This document shows positions 38,492 through 48,014 of a stretch of 56,412 bases of DNA, piece after piece; positions within the stretch are counted from its first letter, which is position 1, and the number at the start of each line of letters is the position of its first letter. A program made the position numbers and the translations under genes. This stretch comes from Anoxybacillus pushchinoensis. Its GTDB lineage: Bacteria > Bacillota > Bacilli > Bacillales > Anoxybacillaceae. The notes beneath the pieces were generated by a model. It made no database searches and was not told where the DNA came from. It saw only the letters and a program-made list of their open reading frames with translations. The stretch lies in contig NZ_FOJQ01000012.1 in the NCBI RefSeq assembly GCF_900111795.1, positions 1-56,412 on the forward strand, written 5' to 3'.

Positions 38492-39130
38492 ATGGAGAAA
38501 CATTGGGAGTTTTTTTTAGCACCGTATAAACAGGCGGTGGAAGAGCTGAAAGTAAAGCTAAAAGGGATGCGCGCCCAATTTGAAATGCAAGGTGTTCATT
38601 CCCCGATCGAGTTTGTGACAGGAAGAGTGAAACCGATCGCTAGCATTTTAGATAAAGCGCAAAAGAAAAATATTCCACTCGATCAACTTGAACAACAAAT
38701 GCAAGATATTGCTGGTTTGCGCATGATGTGTCAATTTGTCGATGACATTAAGACGGTCGTTCAATTGCTTCGGCAGCGAAACGATTTTACGATCGTTGAA
38801 GAGCGCGATTACATTACGCAAAAAAAAGAGAGCGGGTATCGTTCGTACCATGTCGTCATTCGTTATCCGGTGCAAATGATTTACGGAGAAAAAAACATTT
38901 TAGTGGAAATTCAAATTCGAACGCTTGCGATGAATTTTTGGGCGACGATCGAACATTCTTTAAACTATAAGTATAGCGGGAATTTCCCAGAAGACATTAA
39001 ACTGCGCTTACAGCGCGCAGCGGAAGCGGCGTATTTGCTTGATGAAGAAATGTCAAAAATTCGCTTTGAAATTCAAGAAGCGCAAGCGGTGTTTTCGCGC
39101 AAACAAGAGTTAAAAGAGAGCGAGGAGTGA
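38492..39130 (+). CDS. yjbM: Small alarmone synthetase (RelQ/SasB, YjbM)
   Basis: A 212-residue single-domain (p)ppGpp synthetase without hydrolase domain. Seen: GRVKPIASILDKAQKK, DIAGLRMMCQFVDDI (RelA/SpoT substrate site), DYITQKKESGYRSYHVVI and VEIQIRTLAMNFWATIEHSLNYK. Such enzymes respond to cell-envelope stress and form tetramers. Operon with yjbL and nadF. Confidence 0.94.
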   Translation: MEKHWEFFLAPYKQAVEELKVKLKGMRAQFEMQGVHSPIEFVTGRVKPIASILDKAQKKNIPLDQLEQQMQDIAGLRMMCQFVDDIKTVVQLLRQRNDFTIVEERDYITQKKESGYRSYHVVIRYPVQMIYGEKNILVEIQIRTLAMNFWATIEHSLNYKYSGNFPEDIKLRLQRAAEAAYLLDEEMSKIRFEIQEAQAVFSRKQELKESEE

Positions 39131-39136
39131 AGGCGC

Positions 39137-39925
39137 GTGAAATTTGCGGTCATATCGAAAGGGGACGCGATATCAAACGAATGTATGCATAAAATTCGTA
39201 CATATTTAACGGATTTTCGCTTAACGTATGACGAAGATCAGCCGGATATTGTCATCTCAGTTGGGGGGGATGGGACGCTTTTGTATGCGTTTCATCGTTA
39301 TCGAAGCCGGCTCGAACAGACGGCGTTTGTCGGCGTGCATACAGGGCATTTAGGGTTTTATGCCGACTGGGTGCCCGCCGAAATAGAAAAGCTCGTTATC
39401 GCTATCGCCAAAACGCCGTATCAAGTGATCGAATATCCGCTTCTTGAAGTGACGATTCGCTACGTCGGTGGTGGGCGTGAAGTTAAATATTTAGCGCTCA
39501 ATGAATGTACTGTAAAAAGTGTAAGCGGGACGCTCGTGATGGATGTCGAAATTCGCGGCGATTTATTTGAAACGTTTCGCGGGGATGGGCTATGCATTTC
39601 TACTCCTTCAGGAAGCACCGCATACAATAAGGCGCTCGGCGGTGCGATTTTACATCCATCGTTAGAGGCTATTCAAGTCGCGGAAATGGCGTCGATTAAC
39701 AATCGCGTCTTCCGCACGATCGGCTCGCCGCTCGTTTTGCCGAAGCATCATACGTGCATGTTAAAGCCGGTCAACAACGTCGATTTTCAAATTACGATCG
39801 ACCATTTATCGTTATTGCATAAAGATGTAAAATCGATTCAATGCCGGGTCGCTGATGAAAAAATTCGCTTTGCGCGCTTCCGTCCGTTTCCATTTTGGAA
39901 GCGTGTGCGCGAATCATTTATATGA
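39137..39925 (+). CDS. nadF: NAD kinase
   Basis: NAD kinase (ppnK/nadF) phosphorylates NAD to NADP. The 262-residue protein has the GGDGT motif ([13 protein letters not shown]), LNECTVKS and [16 protein letters not shown]. The start is a GTG after GAGTGAAGG. The C-terminus ends RVRESFI, right where a transposon left end begins. The TGA stop may come from the element if its target is the TTTAT at 39917-39921, in which case a few native residues are lost. Confidence 0.94.
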   Translation: MKFAVISKGDAISNECMHKIRTYLTDFRLTYDEDQPDIVISVGGDGTLLYAFHRYRSRLEQTAFVGVHTGHLGFYADWVPAEIEKLVIAIAKTPYQVIEYPLLEVTIRYVGGGREVKYLALNECTVKSVSGTLVMDVEIRGDLFETFRGDGLCISTPSGSTAYNKALGGAILHPSLEAIQVAEMASINNRVFRTIGSPLVLPKHHTCMLKPVNNVDFQITIDHLSLLHKDVKSIQCRVADEKIRFARFRPFPFWKRVRESFI

Positions 39926-40106
39926 TTGGGCGTAAAACCCCTATGTCTTTAGGCTAGGGGATGTAAGCCCTAGTCGCCTTGTGTTTCAATGTATGGATGT
40001 ATTTCATTGCTTTTTCAAGCCTTTACGGATCAGTTCATAAACTGCACCTGCAAAACTATAATACACTAGATGTATAATAAACATATACCTAAAGGAGGTG
40101 AAGTCA

Positions 40107-41261
40107 ATGCTGGTCAACAAAGCATATAAATTTCGCATCTATCCAAATAAAGAACAAGAAATCCTGATTGCTAAAACTTTTGGTTGTAGTCGATTTGTGT
40201 TTAACCACTTTTTAGCAAAATGGAATGAAACCTATCAAGAAACAGGTAAAGGATTAACCTACAACGCTTGTTCTTCTCAATTGACGCAATTAAAAAAAGA
40301 ATTCACTTGGTTAAAAGAAGTGGATAGCATTGCGCTTCAATCTTCACTCAAACATCTAGATGATGCGTACGATCGCTTTTTTAAAAAGCAAAACGACAAA
40401 CCGCGTTTCAAGTCTAAAAAGAATCCTGTGCAATCCTATACGACTAAATACACAAATGGGAATATTGCTGTGCTAGATAAGCACATCAAGTTACCTAAAC
40501 TTGGTCTTGTTCGTTTTGCAAAAAGTCGTGAAGTAGAAGGGCGCATCTTGTCTGCTACGATTAGACGAAATCCGAGCGGGAAATACTTTGTATCCATTTT
40601 GGTTGAAACTGACGTGCAAGCGTTGCCTAAAACGGGTTCAGCCGTTGGCATCGATGTTGGGTTGAAGGAATTCGCCGTTCTTTCTGATGGAACAAAATAC
40701 GTCAACCCGAAATGGCTTCATAAGCTAGAAGAACAACTAGCAAAAGCACAGCGTATTCTTTCCAGACGAAAAAAAGGTGGCTCGAATTGGAATAAGCAAC
40801 GAATAAAAGTTGCACGATTGCACGAAAAAATGACAAATGCACGACATGATTACTTGCACAAAATTTCCACCGAGATTGTCAAAAACCACGACATCATCGG
40901 GATGGAAGATTTGTCGGTAAGCCATATGCTAAAAAATCACAACCTTGCAAAAGCGATTCAAGAAGTATCTTGGTCAATGTTTAAAGCCATGATCGAATAC
41001 AAAGCTAGATGGTATGGGAAACAAGTTGTCACCGTAGCAAAAAACTTTCCATCTAGCCAGCTTTGTTCGTGCTGTGGCTATCAAAACAAAGATGTGAAAC
41101 ATCTTGCTTTGCGTGAATGGGAATGTCCTGTGTGCCATACTCATCACGACCGAGATGTGAACGCAAGTATCAATATTAAAAACGAAGCGATTAGGCTTCT
41201 TAACCGCAGGAACTGTGGGGATCGCCTACTAAATAACCGAAAAAACTTTCGGTGTTCGTAG
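40107..41261 (+). CDS. tnpB: TnpB RNA-guided nuclease (copy B)
   Basis: An intact 384-residue TnpB. Catalytic acids are seen in [28 protein letters not shown] and [12 protein letters not shown] zinc finger CSCCG ... CPVC lies before the last. The ATG at 40107 follows AAAGGAGGTG; a GTG 9 bp upstream is part of the ribosome site. It starts [17 protein letters not shown]. Its C-terminal codons also encode the omega RNA scaffold. Clearly a different family from copy C. Confidence 0.94.
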   Translation: MLVNKAYKFRIYPNKEQEILIAKTFGCSRFVFNHFLAKWNETYQETGKGLTYNACSSQLTQLKKEFTWLKEVDSIALQSSLKHLDDAYDRFFKKQNDKPRFKSKKNPVQSYTTKYTNGNIAVLDKHIKLPKLGLVRFAKSREVEGRILSATIRRNPSGKYFVSILVETDVQALPKTGSAVGIDVGLKEFAVLSDGTKYVNPKWLHKLEEQLAKAQRILSRRKKGGSNWNKQRIKVARLHEKMTNARHDYLHKISTEIVKNHDIIGMEDLSVSHMLKNHNLAKAIQEVSWSMFKAMIEYKARWYGKQVVTVAKNFPSSQLCSCCGYQNKDVKHLALREWECPVCHTHHDRDVNASINIKNEAIRLLNRRNCGDRLLNNRKNFRCS

Positions 41262-41297
41262 GAATCCGTTATGGCTTTAGCCTAGCGGTAGTTCAAT
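41191..41297 (+). ncRNA. Omega RNA scaffold region of copy B
   Basis: Same fold as copy A: the ACCGAAA/TTTCGGT hairpin, the CCTAC/GTAGG pair and the terminal hairpin CCGTTA/TAGCGG at 41266-41288 (one U-G wobble) with GGCT/AGCC inside. The guide would begin just after TTCAAT and reads the yjbO leader. The 5' end is estimated. Confidence 0.62.
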
Positions 41298-41315
41298 CAG
41301 TAGAAAGGGATTCGT

Positions 41316-42194
41316 ATGTTTCAACTTCGTTGGATTGTGACAAAGCAACAAGATGGAATGGCTGTAAGGGAATTTTTAAAAGAAAAGCATATTTCGAAAA
41401 CAGCGTTGACAGACATTAAGTTTAAAGGGGGAAATATTGAAGTAAACGGTCAGCGCGTCACCGTTCGCTACGTGCTAAAAGAGGGGGATGAAGTGTGCGT
41501 ATCGTTTCCGCCCGAGAAAAGAAGCGCCGACATGCTTCCAGAGCCGATTCCGCTTTCAATTGTGTATGAAGACGATGATGTTGTCGTCATCAATAAACCG
41601 CCCGGTATGTCAACGATTCCGTCCCGTGAACATCCGCGCGGCACGTTAGCGAACGCCCTGTTGTTTCATTACGAACAGCAAAACTTGCAAACGACTGTGC
41701 ATGTCGTCACAAGATTAGACCGTGATACGTCCGGGCTTGTGCTTGTCGCCAAACATCGCCACGTGCATCATATATTGAGTGAACAACAAAAACAAGGGCG
41801 GGTAAAGCGTCGGTATGAAGCGATTTGCCACGGGTACGTCACCCCGTCTGTCGGGACGATTGATGCTCCTATTGGGAGAAAAAGCGACAGCATCATCGAA
41901 CGGGAAGTGCGAGCGGATGGTCAGCGTGCGGTGACGCATTATGAAGTATTGCAATATAAAAACGATATGACGCACGTGTCGATTCAATTAGAAACGGGGC
42001 GGACGCATCAAATTCGCGTCCATTTTTCGTACATTGGCCATCCGCTCGTTGGCGATGATTTGTACGGCGGCTTGCGCAAGCGCATGCAAAGGCAAGCGTT
42101 GCATAGCTGTGAGCTGACGTTTGTTCATCCTTTTCTTGAAAAGACAATGACGTTTCACGCGCCGCTTCCAGACGATATGGCGAGCTTGCTTTAG
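41316..42194 (+). CDS. yjbO: RluA-family pseudouridine synthase YjbO
   Basis: A 292-residue enzyme that isomerises uridine in RNA, probably 23S rRNA or tRNA. An S4-like N-terminal region ([21 protein letters not shown]) is followed by the catalytic domain with the aspartate in [16 protein letters not shown], then [38 protein letters not shown] before the ATG. Separated from the upstream operon by copy B. Its stop overlaps that of prpE by 4 bp. Confidence 0.93.
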   Translation: MFQLRWIVTKQQDGMAVREFLKEKHISKTALTDIKFKGGNIEVNGQRVTVRYVLKEGDEVCVSFPPEKRSADMLPEPIPLSIVYEDDDVVVINKPPGMSTIPSREHPRGTLANALLFHYEQQNLQTTVHVVTRLDRDTSGLVLVAKHRHVHHILSEQQKQGRVKRRYEAICHGYVTPSVGTIDAPIGRKSDSIIEREVRADGQRAVTHYEVLQYKNDMTHVSIQLETGRTHQIRVHFSYIGHPLVGDDLYGGLRKRMQRQALHSCELTFVHPFLEKTMTFHAPLPDDMASLL

Positions 42195-42928
42195 TCAAAT
42201 GAACGAAATTTTTCAGCGACATATGGCATCGTCGATGAAACAGAGACCGTTTCCATTTCTGGATAGCGAAGCGCTGTTAGCTGTCCGCCGAATACGCAGC
42301 CGGTGTCGATGTTGACGGTGTTGTTGAGCCAGCGCGGTTTTTTCACAGGTGTATGCCCATATACGATAAGCGCGTCGCCGCGGTAATGTTTTGCCCAATC
42401 GCGTCGAACGGGGGAGCCGTCTGAATGTTTTTCGCCTGTAATGTCGCCGTATAAAACGAACGTTTTTACTTTTTGATGGAATTTTCCGATGTAATCTGCG
42501 CGAATGCCAGCATGGGCAACGATTAGTTTTCCACCATCTAAGACGGCATAAAGGGGCGCTTGTTCGTACAGTGTCATAAACTGCGTACGAAGGCGCTCTT
42601 TCGTTTTCTCATCTGCTTGTTCCCACTCCGCTACCGTCGTTTCAAGCCCGTGCGTAATTTGTACGTTTCGACCGAGAAAAAAACGATATAGCTTGTCGCA
42701 GTGGTTGCCCGGAACGTACACCGCTTTATTTTGTTGAACGAGCGCAATGACGGTGTCAATCACTCGTAATGACTGCGGACCGCGATCGGCTAAATCGCCG
42801 ACGAACGCAAGCTTTCGTCCGTTCGGATGAATCGGGACATCATTTTCCCATACGTAGCCAAGCTTTTTTGTTAATAACATGAATTCGTGAAAACAGCCGT
42901 GAATATCTCCGATAATGTCGTATATCAT
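42191..42928 (-). CDS. prpE: PrpE-type phosphatase / diadenosine tetraphosphate hydrolase
   Basis: A 245-residue calcineurin-like metallophosphoesterase. Metal motifs: GDIHG at the N-terminus, [26 protein letters not shown] and [10 protein letters not shown]. subtilis PrpE, at the same place, hydrolyses Ap4A and protein phosphates. It is convergent with yjbO with overlapping stop codons and no terminator between them. Confidence 0.92.
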   Translation of the reverse strand: MIYDIIGDIHGCFHEFMLLTKKLGYVWENDVPIHPNGRKLAFVGDLADRGPQSLRVIDTVIALVQQNKAVYVPGNHCDKLYRFFLGRNVQITHGLETTVAEWEQADEKTKERLRTQFMTLYEQAPLYAVLDGGKLIVAHAGIRADYIGKFHQKVKTFVLYGDITGEKHSDGSPVRRDWAKHYRGDALIVYGHTPVKKPRWLNNTVNIDTGCVFGGQLTALRYPEMETVSVSSTMPYVAEKFRSFD

Positions 42929-42962
42929 CTATTGATCTTCCCTTTTTTACTATTCATTATGT

Positions 42963-42996
42963 ACAACAAATCCCCAGGGCAATACGCGCTGGGGAC
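42963..42996 (-). terminator. Probable terminator of the lipoprotein gene
   Basis: GTCCCCAGCGCG / CCCTGGGGA imperfect stem with TTTGTTG after it on the minus strand. Confidence 0.5.
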
Positions 42997-43382
42997 TACT
43001 CATTTTTTTGCCAAAAGATTTTTGGATCATATTCCGTAATTGTCATTTTATCGTTATAAATACTTACTTGAATAAGTCGATCATCCTTACTAAACATATA
43101 ACGATTTTCACCAATCTTCTTTATCGCTTCTTCATCTTTCCAACCCTCATTCACAATTATCTGATAGAAAGGATGAGACGGTATTAAGTCAGGTGACATA
43201 GGCTCTTTTAATTGGAACATAGCTTGTTCGATAAAGACAGGATGTACCTTACTTTTATCGCTATCTATTTTTATAACTTTTGCTCCTTCAGGAATTGGAA
43301 ATCCATTATACATAGGGATTTCTTTTTTATTGCATCCTATCAACAAACTTAACAAGATAAATAACAGTATACACTTCTTCAA
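42996..43382 (-). CDS. Predicted small lipoprotein, unknown
   Basis: A 128-residue protein with a lipoprotein signal: MKKCILLFILLSLLIGC, lipobox LLIGC at residue 17. The mature part is hydrophilic, with NGFPIPEGAKVIKIDSDKS. It begins with TTG, preceded by GAGGAGAAAACA. No family recognised. The AT-rich base use, shared with the broken gene upstream, marks an accessory patch between prpE and rodA. Confidence 0.7.
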   Translation of the reverse strand: MKKCILLFILLSLLIGCNKKEIPMYNGFPIPEGAKVIKIDSDKSKVHPVFIEQAMFQLKEPMSPDLIPSHPFYQIIVNEGWKDEEAIKKIGENRYMFSKDDRLIQVSIYNDKMTITEYDPKIFWQKNE

Positions 43383-43407
43383 TGTTTTCTCCTCACTTTA
43401 AACTTCA

Positions 43408-44147
43408 CTAATTAGAATACCAGTAATCATTTGTTTGAATAAAGTAATGTTTTGCTAATGAATTGACTGATTTCCAAGGGCGGTTATAGTCACTTGGAGT
43501 ATGTTGAGCAGTCAAAGGTTCTCCGTTGCTATCATAATTCACTACAATAGAAAGGTGATCGAAATAACCATCGTTGTCAAAGTCATATCCAACAAAATTG
43601 TAGGTAAGTTGAGATTTGGAGATTGTTCATCGGAGTAGTCCATTTCATCTTCGAATTTGTAGTCAACTAATAAATATGAATCGTTTCTTTTGTTTTCGTT
43701 AAAAGAGAAAACAAACTCATGTGTTCTTGTCTCTAGCCATGGATGTTCCTCCATCTGTTTTTTATTTTTGTACTGGTAGTATTTAGCTACCTCCACACGT
43801 AAGCTCAATTTGATTGTGTCATTCATTTTATCTATTTGTATATCATCTACGTTTAAAATTTCTATTTTCTTGTAGGATGCACCTAGTTCGTTTATATAAT
43901 TTTTATCTCTCGTTATAATATTTTCTAATCTTAATTGCGAATTAGTGTTTTTCAGTTGAAGTATTTCACTTTCTTCTTGTTGTTGAGAAATAAGAGAGTT
44001 GTATCTTTTTTCAATAACTTTTAAAGCTTCTTGAACAACTTTATTTTTCTCTTGCTCACTTATATTGTTATGGGCTAAAGTAGTAGAAAGAGGAAGAATG
44101 AAAAAGAAAAGCAAAACAGAGAGAGTTGAGATGAAAATATTTCTCAT
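43408..44147 (-). pseudogene. Broken gene for an exported amidase-domain (Amidase_6-like) protein
   Basis: The first 190 or so codons give an exported protein (signal MRNIFISTLSVLLFFFILPL ...). It then runs out of frame after SDEQSPNLN and stops at 43542. In another frame, from about 43600 to the stop at 43408, the sequence encodes GYDFDNDGYFDHLSIVVNYD, then TAQHTPSDYNRPW and WYSN. This is the typical end of Amidase_6 cysteine peptidase-like proteins. The middle with the expected catalytic Cys is missing. An internal deletion with frameshift is the simplest reading. Confidence 0.75.
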
Positions 44148-44293
44148 ATAGAAACCTCCTTTTTTTCTGAAAGAAAATTTTATAAATCAAGAATAATTTT
44201 AACATGTAAGTAAAAATTATTTCAATAGGGATTATTTACCGTAATTATGGTAGTACGTCGTCTTATATGTGAGAGGAGACGAGATGTGAAAAA

Positions 44294-44335
44294 CAATAGG
44301 GGAGGTGACAAAGTCTAAACCTCCCCTATTGTTCC
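44294..44335 (-). terminator. Terminator of the rodA/ftsW-type gene
   Basis: CAATAGGGGAGGT / ACCTCCCCTATTG, a 13-bp stem with a 12-base loop then TTTTTC on the minus strand; it overlaps the stop codon. Confidence 0.88.
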
Positions 44336-45489
44336 GTTGAAAACATAAATTTTTGTGTGCGAGAACGGACGTTTAGGACGAGCCCAACCGCAAGCATGTA
44401 TGTTGCGAGCGAGCTTCCACCGTAGCTGACGAACGGAAGCGGAAGTCCGGTAATTGGAAGCAACCCGATCGTCATGCCGACGTTTTGGAACACTTGGAAC
44501 GTGATCATGCCGATGACACCGGCGCATAAATAGCTTCCGAACGGATCGTGGCACTCTAATGCGATTTGAATCATACGATAAATAAGCAAGAAAAAGAGGG
44601 AGACGACGAAGCTCGCTCCGATAAAGCCGAATTGTTCTCCGATAATGCTAAAAATAAAGTCGGTATGCGACTCTGGTAAATAGACGTCTAAGTTTTTATA
44701 TCCTTTTCCATATAATTCCCCAGATCCGATCGCAAGTAGCGATTTAATAAGCTGAAACCCTTGATCGCTTGAATATTCGTATGGATTCAACCAGCCGTAA
44801 AAACGGTTTAATTGATATTGTTGAATTTTTAACACATCAGGGAAATATAAAAACGCCACGATAAAAGCTGTTGCCCCAAGTATAGCTACACCAGCAATTG
44901 ACGCAATAATGCGCAAGCGAATACCTGAAACGAGAATGAGCGAGGCGGCAATCGCCATAAATACCATTGACATTCCCATATCTGGCTGACGGGCAAGTAA
45001 AAATAGCGGCGGCAGTAGCGCTAAGCCGATTTTTCCGAGCAACTTAAAGTCGTCTTGCACCGTTGGGTCGCTGTATTTTTCACGATGGTTGACGATCATG
45101 CGGCTAATGACGATAATCATAAAAATTTTCATTAGCTCAGAAGGTTGGAAGTTACCTCCGGGAAGGCTGTACCAACTCGTTGCCCCTTTAATCGTTAATG
45201 TACCCGGAACGTTTAATTCTAATCCGAGTAACAGGAGCATGCCAAAGCCATACAAATACCAAGCGATTTTAAACAGCCGGTCGTAATCGATAAGCATCGT
45301 CACCGCAATGACGATAGCACCGACGCCGTACCACATGAGCTGCTTTTGGGCAAAGTTAATATGTTGAAGTTTGACAGGAAGCGTCTCCCGCGCACTTTCG
45401 ATAGCGACGGCGCTCACGATCGCGATTAAAAATAAAATAAACAATAAGTGATAATCTATTTTCGTTTGTACTGTTTTTTCGTTTTCCAT
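44326..45489 (-). CDS. rodA: SEDS-family peptidoglycan polymerase (RodA/FtsW type)
   Basis: A 387-residue membrane protein with about ten helices, of the family that polymerises lipid II with a class B PBP. Seen: GATSWYSLPGGNFQPSELMKIFMI, LLARQPDMGMSMVF and GLPLPFVSYGGSSL. These are common to RodA and FtsW; lack of a division context suggests RodA-like. The ATG at 45489 follows GGGGGAA, and the much longer open frame upstream has no support. Paralogs are common, so the symbol is tentative. Confidence 0.85.
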   Translation of the reverse strand: MENEKTVQTKIDYHLLFILFLIAIVSAVAIESARETLPVKLQHINFAQKQLMWYGVGAIVIAVTMLIDYDRLFKIAWYLYGFGMLLLLGLELNVPGTLTIKGATSWYSLPGGNFQPSELMKIFMIIVISRMIVNHREKYSDPTVQDDFKLLGKIGLALLPPLFLLARQPDMGMSMVFMAIAASLILVSGIRLRIIASIAGVAILGATAFIVAFLYFPDVLKIQQYQLNRFYGWLNPYEYSSDQGFQLIKSLLAIGSGELYGKGYKNLDVYLPESHTDFIFSIIGEQFGFIGASFVVSLFFLLIYRMIQIALECHDPFGSYLCAGVIGMITFQVFQNVGMTIGLLPITGLPLPFVSYGGSSLATYMLAVGLVLNVRSRTQKFMFSTEQ

Positions 45490-45600
45490 TGCCGTTCCCC
45501 CTGTTTGGTGATGCACTATCATTTTACATGGTTGCTTGCAAGTTGGCAAAGATTCACGCATAATAAAAAAGCGACGTTTGTCGAAAGGAGGCAGAATTAT

Positions 45601-46932
45601 ATGGAACATATCGTACAAGCGCTGTACGACGAACAGATGGAACAATTTCGGCAGCACTTTTTAAAACTGCATCCGTATGATCAAGCTAAGTTTTACATTA
45701 AGCAAAGCCCAGAAGTAAGAAAGCGAATGTACGAATATTTATCGCCAGCTGAGATGGCAGAAATATTTGATCATCTCGACATTGAAGAAGAGGAATATAA
45801 AACATACTTATCTGAAATGGATCCGCTTTTTGTTGCGCAAATGCTAGGGCACATGTATGCGGATAACGCCGCGGATATATTGAGTGAACTTGATAAAAAA
45901 GAAGTGGCAAACTATTTAACGATTATGGATAATGAAGCTGCGAAAGATATTCAAGGGTTGCTTCATTATAAAGAATATACGGCCGGAAGCATTATGACAA
46001 CGGAATATATCGCCATCCATGCCAATCAAACGGTGCGTTCGGCGATGCAAATTTTAAAAAAAGAAGCGGCGCATGCGGAAACGATTTATTACATTTATGT
46101 CGTCAATGAACAGCATCAGCTCGTTGGCGTGTTATCGTTGCGCGAGTTGTTGACGTCTGACGACGATGCGATGATTGCCGACATGATGAACGATCGCGTC
46201 GTTTCGGTGTTCGTCGACGAAGACCAAGAGGAAGTTGCTAGAAAAATGCAAAATTACAACTTTTTATCTCTTCCTGTCGTTGATGCAAACAATCATTTGC
46301 TCGGGATTATTACCGTTGATGATATCGTAGACGTTATTTCCGAAGAAGCGACAGACGACTATTCAAAGCTAGCAGGGGTTCCGGATGTCGACATTCAGTA
46401 CAATCCGTTTGAAGCGGCGAAAAAGCGGTTGCCATGGCTCATTATTTTATTGTTTTTAGGCATGATGACGGCCAATTTAATTAGCCGTTTTGAAGATACG
46501 CTACAAAAAGTGGCGATTTTAGCCGTCTTTATTCCGCTCATTGCCGGTATGTCGGGAAATACAGGAACGCAGTCGTTAGCCGTTGCTGTGCGCCGTCTTG
46601 CGATGGGGGATTTAGAAAAAGAAGGAAAATGGAGCATGTTGGGACGCGAAGCATTGACAGGTTTGTTGATCGGCTTATCGTGCGGTCTCATTATTACCAT
46701 CGTCGTGTACGTATGGAAGCAACAGTTTTTCTTAGGGGTTCTCGTCGGATTAGCTTTATTTGCGACGTTAACGGTCGCGACAGTCGCCGGGGCGCTTATT
46801 CCGCTTTTTATGCATAAATTGCGCATCGATCCAGCGGTCGCTTCTGGGCCGTTTATTACAACACTTAACGATTTAATTAGCATTCTTATTTATTTCGGCT
46901 TAGCGACAATGTTCATGGACTATTTATTATAA
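45601..46932 (+). CDS. mgtE: Magnesium transporter MgtE
   Basis: A 443-residue Mg2+ channel with an N-terminal acidic sensor domain (KLHPYDQAKFYIKQSPEVRKRMYEYLSPAEMAEIFDHL). Two CBS domains follow (about 130-255, including FLSLPVVDANNHLLGIITVDDIVDVISEEATDDYSKLAG). Five C-terminal helices carry PLIAGMSGNTGTQSLAVAVRRLAMG, the pore region. Start at 45601 after AAAGGAGG; the ORF upstream is antisense to rodA. No magnesium riboswitch is evident in the 110-bp leader. Confidence 0.94.
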   Translation: MEHIVQALYDEQMEQFRQHFLKLHPYDQAKFYIKQSPEVRKRMYEYLSPAEMAEIFDHLDIEEEEYKTYLSEMDPLFVAQMLGHMYADNAADILSELDKKEVANYLTIMDNEAAKDIQGLLHYKEYTAGSIMTTEYIAIHANQTVRSAMQILKKEAAHAETIYYIYVVNEQHQLVGVLSLRELLTSDDDAMIADMMNDRVVSVFVDEDQEEVARKMQNYNFLSLPVVDANNHLLGIITVDDIVDVISEEATDDYSKLAGVPDVDIQYNPFEAAKKRLPWLIILLFLGMMTANLISRFEDTLQKVAILAVFIPLIAGMSGNTGTQSLAVAVRRLAMGDLEKEGKWSMLGREALTGLLIGLSCGLIITIVVYVWKQQFFLGVLVGLALFATLTVATVAGALIPLFMHKLRIDPAVASGPFITTLNDLISILIYFGLATMFMDYLL

Positions 46933-46961
46933 ATTCCCTATTTCAAAGTAGGGAATTTTTT
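46932..46961 (+). terminator. Terminator after mgtE
   Basis: AATTCCCTA / TAGGGAATT with loop TTTCAAAG and TTTT. The fabI -35 lies in the loop. Confidence 0.85.
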
Positions 46962-46990
46962 GTTATAATGATATTAATACTAGGTTCTAA
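46941..46990 (+). promoter_or_regulatory. fabI promoter with FapR operator
   Basis: TTTCAA (46941-46946), 17 bp, TATAAT (46964-46969). The FapR-like palindrome TTAATACTAGGTTCTAA (46974-46990) follows at the expected start site. It resembles the site before fabH in this window. Confidence 0.7.
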
Positions 46991-47023
46991 TAACAAATCA
47001 TAAAAATAAGGGGATGAACGAAT

Positions 47024-47800
47024 ATGCAATTATCGTTACATGGGAAAACGTATGTCGTCATGGGTGTCGCAAATAAACGAAGCATCGCTTGGGGCATTGC
47101 GCGTGCGCTTCATGCAGCCGGGGCGCGATTAATTTTTACATATGCAGGCGAGCGTTTTGAAAATGAAGTGAAAAAATTAGTCGCGACGTTAGAAGATGAC
47201 ACAGCTCTTGTGTTACCGTGCGATGTGACGAAAGATGAAGAAATTGAAGCGTGCTTTGCGCAAATAAAAGAACAAGTAGGCGTCATTCACGGCATTGCGC
47301 ATTGTATCGCGTTTGCGAATAAAGAGCATTTAGAAGGCGAATATATGAACGTGGATCGCGAAGGATTTTTGCTGGCGCACAACATTAGCGCATATTCATT
47401 AACAGCTGTGGCGAAAGCGGCGAAAGAGTTAATGACGGAAGGCGGAAGCATCGTCACGTTAACGTATTTAGGAGGCGAGCGCGTCGTGCAAAACTACAAC
47501 GTCATGGGTGTGGCAAAAGCATCGTTAGAAGCGAGCGTGAAATATTTAGCGAACGACTTAGGGAAATACGGCATTCGCGTCAACGCCATTTCCGCAGGTC
47601 CAATTCGCACGTTATCTGCGAAAGGTGTCGGCGATTTTAACTCGATTTTAAAAGAAATTGAAGAGCGTGCACCACTACGTCGCACAACGACACAAGAAGA
47701 AGTTGGCGACACAGCCTTATTTTTATTTAGCGACTTATCGCGCGGCGTGACTGGAGAAATTATCCACGTCGACTCTGGCTACCATATTTTAGCGCGCTAA
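47024..47800 (+). CDS. fabI: Enoyl-ACP reductase (NADH) FabI
   Basis: FabI reduces enoyl-ACP in the last step of each fatty acid elongation round. The 258-residue SDR protein has GVANKRSIAWGIARAL (nucleotide site). The active-site Tyr-x6-Lys is in QNYNVMGVAKASLEASVKYLA, and RVNAISAGPIRTLSAKGV follows. ATAAGGGG precedes the ATG. Target of triclosan-type inhibitors. Likely in the FapR regulon with fabHF. Confidence 0.96.
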   Translation: MQLSLHGKTYVVMGVANKRSIAWGIARALHAAGARLIFTYAGERFENEVKKLVATLEDDTALVLPCDVTKDEEIEACFAQIKEQVGVIHGIAHCIAFANKEHLEGEYMNVDREGFLLAHNISAYSLTAVAKAAKELMTEGGSIVTLTYLGGERVVQNYNVMGVAKASLEASVKYLANDLGKYGIRVNAISAGPIRTLSAKGVGDFNSILKEIEERAPLRRTTTQEEVGDTALFLFSDLSRGVTGEIIHVDSGYHILAR

Positions 47801-47803
47801 TTT

Positions 47804-47837
47804 GAAAGCTGTTTGGCATTTGCCGAACAGCTTTTTT
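47804..47837 (+). terminator. Terminator after fabI
   Basis: AAAGCTGTTTGGCA / TGCCGAACAGCTTT stem with a tiny loop and TTTTTT. Confidence 0.88.
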
Positions 47838-48014
47838 CAGTAAAGGTAACATGTTGTTACTGTTTTAAAGTGTTTGTTACATTTTTTAGATTTTGTTCTT
47901 CGTTTTGGCTCTTCACCAAAAGTTGTACTTGATTTTTTAACACACTCTACCGATGCTTGTGAGGAAGAAGCAGTAAACCAATGATTTCTGTACATTTTTG
48001 TTCAAGAAAGCGTA
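47838..48014. other. Intergenic stretch at the left edge of the accessory island
   Basis: AT-rich DNA between the fabI terminator and the exporter's stop. It contains a short inverted repeat GTAACATGTTGTTAC (47846-47860). A 52-codon minus-strand open frame (47837-47995) lacks a ribosome site. No function assigned. Confidence 0.4.

Larger units (their letters stand above)
39926..41297 (+). mobile_element. IS200/IS605-type element carrying only tnpB (copy B)
   Basis: The left end has the hairpin CCCCTA / TAGGGG (39938-39960), and the right end finishes GTAGTTCAAT. It contains an intact tnpB but no tnpA. Right-end identity to copy A shows recent spread. It separates nadF from yjbO, which are adjacent in B. 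subtilis. If the target was TTTAT, the left boundary would be at 39922. Confidence 0.88.

Noticed and set aside
43542-44147. Stand-alone 201-residue exported protein
   Set aside because: Its hydrophobic tail after SDEQSPNLN is the out-of-frame reading of an Amidase_6 C-terminus, so it was called a pseudogene part.
45448-45600. N-terminal extension of MgtE upstream of 45601
   Set aside because: It is antisense to the rodA start; the ATG at 45601 has AAAGGAGG and the family length.
46395-46883. 162-codon minus-strand frame inside mgtE
   Set aside because: Antisense to the conserved MgtE membrane domain; no ribosome site.
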